Shown here piece by piece: positions 1-5,020 of a stretch of 5,020 bases of DNA. The stretch covers positions 1-5,020 of the forward strand of contig CANCKV010000302.1 in assembly GCA_947378615.1 (NCBI GenBank), in the 5' to 3' direction. Numbering within the stretch: the first letter of the stretch is position 1; each line of letters starts with the position of its first letter. The position numbers and the translations under genes were made by a program. This stretch comes from Chitinophagaceae bacterium (GTDB lineage: Bacteria > Bacteroidota > Bacteroidia > Chitinophagales > Chitinophagaceae). A model generated the notes under the pieces. That model made no database searches, was not told the origin of the DNA, and saw only the letters and a list, made by a program, of their open reading frames with translations.

Positions 1-693
1 ACTATCTCTGAAGGAATGAAATCTAAGATCCAAGAAAAGGCAAATAATCAAATTGATACTATATTATTCCCTAATTGGATTAATAATAGTGAAATATTTC
101 CTACTTCTCCCGATTCGATTCTTAAAAAGTATAGCTGGTTAAAGGATAAGAAAATGATTTTTTATTCTGGTGCAATTGGAGAAAAGCAAGGACTAGAAAT
201 ATTAATTGATACAGCACATTATTTTAAAGATCACGAAGCATTCTGCTTTATCATTGCAGGGGAAGGTCCATATAAAGAAAAACTTTCTTTATATGCTCAA
301 AGCATGGGTTTGGCTAATGTAATTTTTCTAAACCTTTTGCCAACTAATGAATTTAATGAAATGCTTAACGCAGCTTTTTTGCATATTATCATTCAAAAAG
401 AAGCTGGCAATGACTTATTTCTACCTTCTAAATTAACCAATATTTTGGGAGTGGGAGGGTGTGTAATCGTATCGGCATCCCCATCAACTTCATTATATAA
501 TATTATCAATAATTATCAATGTGGTTATATTATTCCAAACTCAAATCTTGAAAATATTTCCTCTTCAATTATTGAGCTTTCTAGGAATAAGGAGCTATAC
601 GAAAAAATTAAATTGAATGCTAGGAGCTATGCAACAACTTATTTATATAAGGTGAATGTAATAGATAATTTTTTAGGTAAGATATCTGAATAA
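1..693 (+). CDS. GT4-family glycosyltransferase, WcaI-like (5' end missing)
   Basis: C-terminal 230 residues of a retaining, GT-B fold glycosyltransferase that would transfer a sugar from a nucleotide-sugar donor during surface-polysaccharide assembly in the cytoplasm. The frame is open to base 1 and begins TISEGM, the usual GT4 linker motif before the donor-binding domain, so the ATG at 16 is internal and roughly 170 residues lie outside the window (WcaI-type enzymes are about 400 aa, from memory). Visible landmarks are the first donor-domain strand and glycine turn FYSGAIGEKQGLE (about 160-198), the strand AGEGPYK (about 256-276), and PSKLTNILGVGG (424-459). The last matches the PSKLTN-ILA segment I recall from WcaI-like proteins; the classical GT4 glutamate before the GxG turn is replaced by Asn. 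The stop is TAA at 691-693, followed by a strong terminator, so this is the last gene of a + strand unit. GT4 is confident; donor and acceptor are not known. Confidence 0.88.
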   Translation, partial: TISEGMKSKIQEKANNQIDTILFPNWINNSEIFPTSPDSILKKYSWLKDKKMIFYSGAIGEKQGLEILIDTAHYFKDHEAFCFIIAGEGPYKEKLSLYAQSMGLANVIFLNLLPTNEFNEMLNAAFLHIIIQKEAGNDLFLPSKLTNILGVGGCVIVSASPSTSLYNIINNYQCGYIIPNSNLENISSSIIELSRNKELYEKIKLNARSYATTYLYKVNVIDNFLGKISE

Positions 694-731
694 AACATTA
701 TAAACCGCAGATATTTATTTTTATTTTAGAT

Positions 732-765
732 AAATCCCGTTCAGTTTCAATGAACGGGATTTTTT
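732..765 (+). terminator. Rho-independent terminator after the GT4 gene
   Basis: A perfect 12-bp inverted repeat, AAATCCCGTTCA (732-743) and TGAACGGGATTT (751-762), encloses a 7-base loop and runs into a T-rich tail (760-770). It lies 38 bases after the GT4 stop and 14 bases before the end of the convergent pseudouridine synthase gene. The T-tract is on the + strand side only. On the - strand the stem is followed by A-rich sequence, so it should stop + strand transcripts well and the opposite direction less well. Confidence 0.9.
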
Positions 766-779
766 ATTTTATAACTACT

Positions 780-1838
780 CTAGCCCTCTTCATTATTTTT
801 GTTGTATTGAACGTAACCTCTCCATTTATCAATCATTTGTTGTATATCTGCAGGCAATTCAGTTGTAAAAAATATTTCTTCTTCTGTCCTAGGATGAATA
901 AATCCTAATGTTTTAGCATGAAGTGCGCAACGAGGGCATAAATCAAAACAATTCTCTACAAACTGTTTGTATTTTGTATAAATAGTCCCCTTCAATATCT
1001 TTTCTCCCCCGTATTCCCAATCATTAAATAACGTGTGTCCTATATGTTTCATGTGTACGCGAATTTGATGGGTACGCCCCGTTTCTAATACACATTCCAC
1101 TACAGTTACATAATTTAATCTTTCTAGAACCGAATAATGAGTAATTGCGTGTTTACCAATTTCTCCATCAGGATAGGCAGCAAACATTTTTCTAAATTGT
1201 TGATGTCGAGCAATATGTGCATTTACTGTACCCTTATCTTCTTCAACATCTCCCCATACAACGGCCACATATTTGCGCTGAACTGTGTGGTTGAAAAATT
1301 GTTTGGATAAATGCGCCGCAGCCATAGCATTTTTTGCCAACACAATTAATCCGGTTGTGTTTTTATCTATTCTATGTACCAAGCCAAAGCGAGGCAGCGT
1401 TTCTTCGCTTATTTCAGGATTTTGTTGAAGCAAATGATAAAATACTCCATTTAGTAATGTTCCAGAAAAATTTCCAACACCTGGATGAACAACCATATCA
1501 GCTTGCTTATTGATGACTATTACGTCTTCATCCTCGTAAACAATATTTAAAGGAACAAATTCAGCTTTTAAGATAGTATAATCAGGATTAATAAATGTCA
1601 TCCAAATGATATCATCTCCTGGCTTTATTTTATAGTTACTTTTTACAATTTTGCCATTTACGGTTAAAAATCCCGATTCAATTCCCTGCTGTATTTTATT
1701 GCGAGTAGCACCTTCAATATGGTTTTGAATCCATTTGTCTATTCGCATCGGTTCCTGCCCTTTATCTACAGTAAATGTTTTTTTCTCATAAACATCTTCA
1801 CTGTTTTCCTCCTGCACAATATTTACATCAACATTCAT
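780..1838 (-). CDS. RluA/RluD-family ribosomal large-subunit pseudouridine synthase
   Basis: Cytoplasmic enzyme of the RluA/RluD family (352 aa), which isomerises specific uridines in 23S rRNA to pseudouridine during ribosome maturation. An N-terminal S4 RNA-binding domain (about residues 31-78, MRIDKWIQ to KPGDDI) precedes the catalytic domain (about 95-335). The family signature HRIDKNTTGL places the catalytic aspartate at D158. The second conserved motif TGRTHQIRVH is at 253-262. The C-terminal CPRCALHAKTLGFIHP (301-316) is typical of Bacteroidota members. Domain order and length fit RluD, but RluC and RluA relatives share these motifs, so the target uridines are not assigned. The ATG at 1838 is chosen because a 30-residue acidic leader before S4 is common in this phylum and because a promoter-like element lies just upstream; an internal ATG at residue 31 would start right at the S4 domain and is less likely. 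Stop is TAG. It is a housekeeping gene sitting between polysaccharide transferase genes. Confidence 0.95.
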   Translation of the reverse strand: MNVDVNIVQEENSEDVYEKKTFTVDKGQEPMRIDKWIQNHIEGATRNKIQQGIESGFLTVNGKIVKSNYKIKPGDDIIWMTFINPDYTILKAEFVPLNIVYEDEDVIVINKQADMVVHPGVGNFSGTLLNGVFYHLLQQNPEISEETLPRFGLVHRIDKNTTGLIVLAKNAMAAAHLSKQFFNHTVQRKYVAVVWGDVEEDKGTVNAHIARHQQFRKMFAAYPDGEIGKHAITHYSVLERLNYVTVVECVLETGRTHQIRVHMKHIGHTLFNDWEYGGEKILKGTIYTKYKQFVENCFDLCPRCALHAKTLGFIHPRTEEEIFFTTELPADIQQMIDKWRGYVQYNKNNEEG

Positions 1839-1843
1839 ACAGG

Positions 1844-1851
1844 CAAATATA
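1844..1851 (-). promoter_or_regulatory. Bacteroidota -7 promoter element (TATATTTG) before the pseudouridine synthase gene
   Basis: Read on the - strand, 1851 to 1844 is TATATTTG, an exact match to the Bacteroidota -7 consensus TAnnTTTG. Only five bases (CCTGT) separate it from the ATG at 1838, which would put the transcription start within a few bases of the start codon and give a leaderless or nearly leaderless mRNA. There is no good TTG at the expected -33 spacing; the sequence there reads GATTCA. An 8-base match with four fixed T and two other fixed bases can occur by chance in AT-rich DNA. Confidence 0.5.
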
Positions 1852-2022
1852 TAGTAATGATGATAAGTTTTGAATCATGAAATGACTTCGTAAGGTTTTT
1901 TGATTGTTGTTACATTTTCATGTGATTTATAATATCCTAATAATAGGTCTTTTCTTCATTTGTAAACTACGACTGTGTTCTTAAGTTTCAGGTTTATATA
2001 TTGATTAAACGGAAAACATATA

Positions 2023-2934
2023 TCACTCTTTAAAGCCTAAATAGGTACTATCTTTATCATTAGAGATATTCCACCAAATAGCCCTTAATAATTGTTTAAT
2101 ATATCTTGGATATCCATTTTTTATGAATGAAATGATGTTTCTAGGAGATACAATTAATGTGTAATGAAAGTAAAACACGATTTGCTGAAAAAGATTTGCA
2201 TTCCTCCTAGTAAATAATATTCGGTTTCGGGTCATAAAATATTCCTTCAATGCACTTCCCTTTCCAACAGAAATTGATTCCTTATGATAAATTAAAGCCT
2301 GCATATTAACCCAAATGGTATATCCCTGTCTTTTAATCCGATCACACCAATCCATTTCTTCATAATACAAAAAAAAGTTCTCCGACATCAATCCTGCTTT
2401 TTCTATTGCCTCTCTCCTAACCATCATTGCTGCACCGTGTGCAAATCCTGTGATACCTGTTACATGATCATACTGCCCATTATCAATTTCAAATTGTCCC
2501 TCACAATTATTTCTTGCTGTGTAATAATTCATGGGTGTATAACCAGCATATTGAAGCATATTTTGCTGAGAATAATATTTTATTTTGGGTGATACAATAC
2601 CTACTTCTTGATGTTCATCTAACGTTGCAACGAGTGTTTCTATAAGACCATTTGTAATTTCTGTATCGTTATTTATTAAAAATAGATACTCTCCTGTTGC
2701 AGCTTTGATGCCTAAATTATTTCCACCAGCAAATCCAAGGTTGATATCACTACGGATAAATTTTACAGTTGGATATTTTATAGTCCATGAGGGAACAGGG
2801 TTTAGAGTACTTGCATTATCCACTACAATTATTTCAAGATTGGCATAGGTATTATATGCTGCAATAGAATCAAGAAGCTCATCTGTAATATGACTATGAT
2901 TATAATTAACTGTAACAATCGAAACTTTCTTCAA
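2023..2934 (-). CDS. GT2-family glycosyltransferase (WbbL/rhamnosyltransferase-like), TTG start
   Basis: Inverting GT-A fold glycosyltransferase (303 aa) of the type that adds rhamnose or a related sugar to a lipid-linked O-antigen or capsule unit at the inner membrane. The N-terminal nucleotide-binding strand is VSIVTVNYN (4-11), with the uridine/thymidine-contacting VVDNAS at 37-42. NLGFAGGNN (65-73) is the hallmark of this GT2 subgroup. The DxD-type metal site is NNDTE (88-92), and the C-terminal acceptor-site motif is YYEEMDWCDR (190-199). Residues 249-271 are hydrophobic with aromatics and may associate with the membrane. The start is TTG (2934-2932): the preceding in-frame codons back to a TAA at 2967-2965 hold no ATG or GTG, and the next ATG inside the gene (residue 126) would remove the catalytic core. 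Stop is TGA. It lies 82 bases after GT14 and is probably cotranscribed with it. The sugar specificity is inferred only from subfamily resemblance. Confidence 0.93.
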   Translation of the reverse strand: MKKVSIVTVNYNHSHITDELLDSIAAYNTYANLEIIVVDNASTLNPVPSWTIKYPTVKFIRSDINLGFAGGNNLGIKAATGEYLFLINNDTEITNGLIETLVATLDEHQEVGIVSPKIKYYSQQNMLQYAGYTPMNYYTARNNCEGQFEIDNGQYDHVTGITGFAHGAAMMVRREAIEKAGLMSENFFLYYEEMDWCDRIKRQGYTIWVNMQALIYHKESISVGKGSALKEYFMTRNRILFTRRNANLFQQIVFYFHYTLIVSPRNIISFIKNGYPRYIKQLLRAIWWNISNDKDSTYLGFKE

Positions 2935-2947
2935 ATGAAATAATTTT

Positions 2948-3010
2948 TTATAAAGGTTGTTTATTTATAAAACTTCCCAAAAGTTTTAATCTTTCAGGAA
3001 GTTCACTCAT
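2948..3010 (-). CDS. Possible 20-codon mini-ORF between the GT14 and GT2 genes
   Basis: ATG at 3010-3008 opens a reading frame of 20 codons (MSELPERLKLLGSFINKQPL) ending in TAA at 2950-2948. It begins immediately after, and in frame with, the three tandem TAA codons that end GT14, and it stops 13 bases before the TTG start of GT2. The upstream context AATAATAAATGAG is identical to that at the GT14 start. The peptide has an amphipathic composition (ELPERLKLLGSF) and resembles no family I recognise. It could be a leader peptide that couples translation into the weak TTG start, a remnant of the beginning of a deleted gene, or chance. Confidence 0.3.
   Translation of the reverse strand: MSELPERLKLLGSFINKQPL
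2968..3003 (-). promoter_or_regulatory. Two competing hairpins in the GT14-GT2 junction
   Basis: An 8-bp AT-rich stem (2968-2975 TAAAACTT with 2981-2988 AAGTTTTA, 5-base loop) shares its left arm with a second 7-bp stem (2971-2977 AACTTCC with 2997-3003 GGAAGTT, 19-base loop). Both cannot form at once. In the - strand transcript the second stem is followed by TTATAAAT, too poor in T for a good terminator. Alternative pairing inside a short translated frame is the layout of an attenuator or a translation-control element, but the stems are weak and no function is shown. Confidence 0.25.
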
Positions 3011-3018
3011 TTATTATT
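3006..3018. repeat. 13-bp direct repeat, copy 1 (CTCATTTATTATT)
   Basis: Identical to 3885-3897. On the - strand it reads AATAATAAATGAG, covering part of the tandem stop codons of GT14 and the ATG of the mini-ORF. Together with copy 2 it brackets the whole GT14 gene. The spacing of 879 bases is a multiple of three, and ATG matches ATG. Confidence 0.6.
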
Positions 3019-3889
3019 ATTCTTTCGGAGGTCTATTTGCTGCCGCAATTGCAGCCTGTTCATCTAAGAAATCCAAAATTTTACTATCTATTTTACTATT
3101 AAATTTCCTTCCAAATAACTTTCCACTATTTGTCAATCTTTCAGCATCTTCTATAGTAAATGTTTTTGGACTGGGTTTTCCTTCCGACCAATCAATAAAT
3201 CGAAGATTGTCATTTACCATATCAGAACCATAGTCTGAATTGAATATTAGTGTTTGAAAGAAAAACTCATCACTTCCCCATGTGTATTTAAAAAAGTTAA
3301 TGACTTCGTTAAAATCCAAAAGGTAGTCACTGATATAGTTTGCATGCAATGTTGACATTGTAAACCATTGAGAACGTCCATAAGCCTTCATCTTCCGTGG
3401 CATCTTTCTAGAAGGTAATATGGCACTAACTAGCTTCTCAAAGAAATGACTTCCAGGGAAAGGATAATTTGTAAAATAATAATTTCTGATTCTAGGAATC
3501 GCTTCCTTCCATTCTTCTTCGACAGATAAATACTCTGTAAATACTTTTCCAGGATTCTTCTCAAGAAATTCATGTATATCTTCTACATCCTTTAGCGGAT
3601 AGTCTTGACCACTCAACAAATTTATATAATCATATTGTTTATGGGATTCCAATATTGCATCAAAACCTTTCAATGTGGCTTCCACAATACTAAATCCGCC
3701 CCAAATAACATTTATTCGATGATGAATAAAAGACACTTGTCCTAATCTTTCTAAATGTAAGAATGGATCTATTCGAGTTTTTAAATCCACATGTATAAAG
3801 AAGTCAGCATTCGGGTGATGCAACCGTTTGATTAAACGTTCCAAATGCTCGGGATCACCATGTGTCAATATCAAATGTGCTATTCTCAT
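3017..3889 (-). CDS. GT14-family (Core-2/I-branching type) glycosyltransferase
   Basis: Bacterial member (290 aa) of the Core-2/I-branching enzyme family, inverting GT-A transferases whose animal members add beta-1,6-linked GlcNAc branches. Family landmarks in order are RIAHLILTH (2-10), the FIHVDLK strand (31-37), WGGFSIVEATL (63-73), LLSGQDYPLK (91-100), RSQWFTMS (172-179) and SDEFFFQT (206-213). GT14 enzymes lack a metal-binding DxD; the likely catalytic base is E208 in the SDE motif, by analogy with the animal enzyme. The end includes the usual SGKLFGRKF segment (255-263). There is no signal peptide or membrane anchor, unlike the Golgi enzymes, so it should act in the cytoplasm, presumably on the same lipid-linked glycan as its neighbours. 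The ATG at 3889 follows an A-rich run with no Shine-Dalgarno. The gene ends in TAA TAA TAA (3019-3011). The donor sugar in bacteria is not established from sequence; UDP-GlcNAc or another UDP-sugar is possible. Confidence 0.92.
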   Translation of the reverse strand: MRIAHLILTHGDPEHLERLIKRLHHPNADFFIHVDLKTRIDPFLHLERLGQVSFIHHRINVIWGGFSIVEATLKGFDAILESHKQYDYINLLSGQDYPLKDVEDIHEFLEKNPGKVFTEYLSVEEEWKEAIPRIRNYYFTNYPFPGSHFFEKLVSAILPSRKMPRKMKAYGRSQWFTMSTLHANYISDYLLDFNEVINFFKYTWGSDEFFFQTLIFNSDYGSDMVNDNLRFIDWSEGKPSPKTFTIEDAERLTNSGKLFGRKFNSKIDSKILDFLDEQAAIAAANRPPKE

Positions 3890-3897
3890 TTATTATT
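3885..3897. repeat. 13-bp direct repeat, copy 2, at the GT14 start
   Basis: Identical to 3006-3018. On the - strand it contains the GT14 start codon and its A-rich upstream region. It may be only a shared translation-initiation context, since AATAA-rich sequences before ATG are favoured in Bacteroidota, or a short homology that framed insertion or loss of a gene. Confidence 0.6.
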
Positions 3898-3957
3898 TTT
3901 CTTGCTTTGTCTAAAGCTTTTTATTAAAAGAAAAAGACATGCCAAAGTTGCATAACA

Positions 3958-4032
3958 AGTTTCAATCTAAAGAATAATATTTCGTTTTATTTTAATAAAA
4001 TACAATCTCAATGTATTTTTACAATTGAAACT
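3958..4032. repeat. 9-bp inverted repeat in the GT8-GT14 gap
   Basis: AGTTTCAAT (3958-3966) and ATTGAAACT (4024-4032) are exact reverse complements separated by 57 bases, filling most of the 149-base gap between the GT8 stop and the GT14 start. There is no T-tract after the stem on either strand, so it is not a normal terminator. It could shape the mRNA leader of GT14 or be chance. No good promoter was found in the gap, so GT14 is probably expressed by read-through from GT8. Confidence 0.35.
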
Positions 4033-4038
4033 AAACAC

Positions 4039-4920
4039 CTAAATCATCTTTTTTAACTTATTCAAGATGTTTTTTATCTTTTTTATATATCTCGATGATT
4101 CTCCAATTGGCTTAAAGTTTTTCCAAGCAGTTTGATCAAGGAAGAAATAAAAAGTCTTTTTAAAATCAAGGTTATAATTGTAAGATTGATAAATCGGCTT
4201 CCGCTCTACAAAGTGAATTAGAAACGGTTTTTCGTTAGTATCAATTGTTGAAAAATGATTCCATAACGGATTCAGTTCCAACCACTGATTAGCCAAAACC
4301 ACATTCAATCCATATTGATCGGGATAATTAACAAACTTCTTGTTATTGTTGATGCAATCTATAATCTTAACAGTAATATCCTGTTCCCGCCATCTTTTTG
4401 TCTGCATCAAAATAAGTCCTGTATTGAAATATCTTGTTTTACCAGATAATCCTAATGCTTCATAATTGAAAATGCCACCCCATGAATTATCAAACGTGAT
4501 AATTCTTGGATCTAAAACAGCTGCAATTATATTTTCTCCCAATTCTTGTTCAAAAAGAGTCGTGACATCTTCTTGAACAATCATATCTACATCGAGGTAT
4601 AATACTTTTTCTATCTCCTCAGGAATAAAATAGGGGATAAATAACCGCATATATATATTCAAGGGATATGAACTTTTATCTAGTGGTAAATTCATTCCTT
4701 TAGGAATCACTGATTCCATTGGATGCCATGATAAGCTAGTAATCTGTGGATTGACAGAACTTTTCAATTTGGCTTTGCTACCACTGCTTACATTATCTTC
4801 AATAACGTGTATCTCAATCGTTTGTCCCTTACGGATATTTGCTTCAATAGATTTTATTAAAGCAGCTAATAATATGATATAATGATTGTCGCTTGCTACA
4901 ACTATGTGTATTTTACTCAT
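4039..4920 (-). CDS. GT8-family glycosyltransferase (LPS galactosyl/glucosyltransferase-like)
   Basis: Retaining GT-A fold transferase (293 aa), related to LgtC and the WaaI/WaaJ enzymes that add galactose or glucose from a UDP-sugar to lipopolysaccharide-type acceptors. The N-terminal strand IHIVVASDNHY (4-14) binds the nucleotide. SYPLNIYMRLFIPYFIP (84-100) is the family's conserved Y-RL-IP-.LP region. YLDVDMIV (108-115) holds the Mn-binding DVD (D110, D112), and RYFNTGLILM (163-172) is the FN(S/T)G motif. YPDQYGLN (199-206) corresponds to the DQD region with Tyr in the third place. The final metal-binding histidine is H236 in HFVERKP, where the usual HxxGxxKP is altered and one residue shorter. 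Residues 278-293 are Lys-rich and may form a basic helix that contacts the membrane. ATG at 4920, TAG stop, no Shine-Dalgarno. It lies 21 bases after the upstream gene's stop, so cotranscription is likely. Confidence 0.93.
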   Translation of the reverse strand: MSKIHIVVASDNHYIILLAALIKSIEANIRKGQTIEIHVIEDNVSSGSKAKLKSSVNPQITSLSWHPMESVIPKGMNLPLDKSSYPLNIYMRLFIPYFIPEEIEKVLYLDVDMIVQEDVTTLFEQELGENIIAAVLDPRIITFDNSWGGIFNYEALGLSGKTRYFNTGLILMQTKRWREQDITVKIIDCINNNKKFVNYPDQYGLNVVLANQWLELNPLWNHFSTIDTNEKPFLIHFVERKPIYQSYNYNLDFKKTFYFFLDQTAWKNFKPIGESSRYIKKIKNILNKLKKMI

Positions 4921-4941
4921 CTTAATGTCTTTAGCAAAAAA

Positions 4942-5020
4942 TTATTTAATGGCCAATTTGTTTCTTCTATTATCTATATATCTCTTCCCATAATTTAAAA
5001 AATACTTTTCAAACGTGTTA
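4942..5020 (-). CDS. C-terminal end of an unidentified gene (runs off the right edge)
   Basis: On the - strand the frame from 5019 is open for 25 codons (NTFEKYFLNYGKRYIDNRRN and then KLAIK) and ends in TAA at 4944-4942. The other two frames hit stops sooner or give no coherent sequence. The close spacing (21 bases) and shared strand with GT8 suggest the upstream member of the same operon, quite possibly another transferase. The short, basic tail has no recognisable motif, so the product is not assigned. Confidence 0.55.
   Translation of the reverse strand, partial: NTFEKYFLNYGKRYIDNRRNKLAIK

Noticed and set aside
16..18. ATG as the start of the GT4 gene
   Set aside because: The frame is open to base 1 and the five codons before it complete the GT4 linker motif TISEGM. 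A start here would lack the whole N-terminal acceptor domain.
1985..2017. Imperfect hairpin just after the GT2 stop (GTTTA 1992-1996 with TAAAC 2006-2010, outer GTTT/AAAC) as a terminator
   Set aside because: The stem is short and interrupted, is all but two pairs A-T, and has no T-tract on the - strand side.
1839..2022. Gene or RNA in the gap between GT2 and the pseudouridine synthase
   Set aside because: The 184 bases show only the promoter-like element; no coherent reading frame, tRNA or strong structure was seen.
2935..3010. Frameshift joining the mini-ORF to GT2
   Set aside because: GT2 has a complete, canonical N-terminus at its TTG start, and the two frames differ. The family does not need extra N-terminal residues.
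3943..3950. CAACTTTG (- strand) as a -7 promoter element for GT14
   Set aside because: The first conserved T is missing and there is no TTG at a -33 spacing.
3985..4000. AT-only hairpin TTTTAT/ATAAAA between GT8 and GT14 as a terminator
   Set aside because: It has no G-C pairs, and such stems are expected by chance in DNA this AT-rich.
1..5020. CRISPR array, insertion sequence, tRNA or phage genes
   Set aside because: No spaced direct repeats, transposase motifs, terminal inverted repeats or tRNA-like folds were seen on either strand.

Overview
This window looks like chromosomal DNA of a Bacteroidota bacterium, probably from the Sphingobacteriia/Chitinophagia side. Four things point there: AT-rich DNA, gene starts preceded by A-rich runs rather than Shine-Dalgarno sequences, a TAnnTTTG-type promoter element before the pseudouridine synthase gene, and a pseudouridine synthase with the C-terminal CPRCALHAKTLGF segment typical of that phylum. 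The lineage is inferred from these features; no marker gene fixes it.

Layout. The left edge (1-693, + strand) is the 3' part of a GT4 glycosyltransferase resembling the colanic-acid enzyme WcaI. It ends in a strong Rho-independent terminator (732-765). Facing it on the - strand is an RluA/RluD-family rRNA pseudouridine synthase (780-1838), a housekeeping gene with its own probable promoter. To its right, all on the - strand, lie a GT2 glycosyltransferase (2023-2934), a GT14 Core-2/I-branching-type glycosyltransferase (3017-3889), a GT8 glycosyltransferase (4039-4920) and the last 25 codons of one more gene that runs off the right edge (4942-5020). Transcription of this group runs right to left: unknown gene, GT8, GT14, GT2, perhaps reading on towards the synthase gene.

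How they work together. Four transferases from four CAZy families, two predicted inverting (GT2, GT14) and two predicted retaining (GT4, GT8), are the usual content of a surface-polysaccharide locus (O-antigen, capsule or exopolysaccharide). Each would add one sugar to a growing lipid-linked unit on the cytoplasmic face of the inner membrane. No polymerase, flippase, priming transferase or sugar-nucleotide gene is visible, so the polymer cannot be named.

Nothing here is clearly a new biological system. The most unusual part is the 82-base junction between GT14 and GT2. There GT14 ends in three in-frame TAA codons followed directly by an in-frame 20-codon mini-ORF. The mini-ORF's start context is a 13-base exact copy of GT14's own start region. 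It contains two mutually exclusive hairpins and stops 13 bases before a TTG-started GT2 gene.
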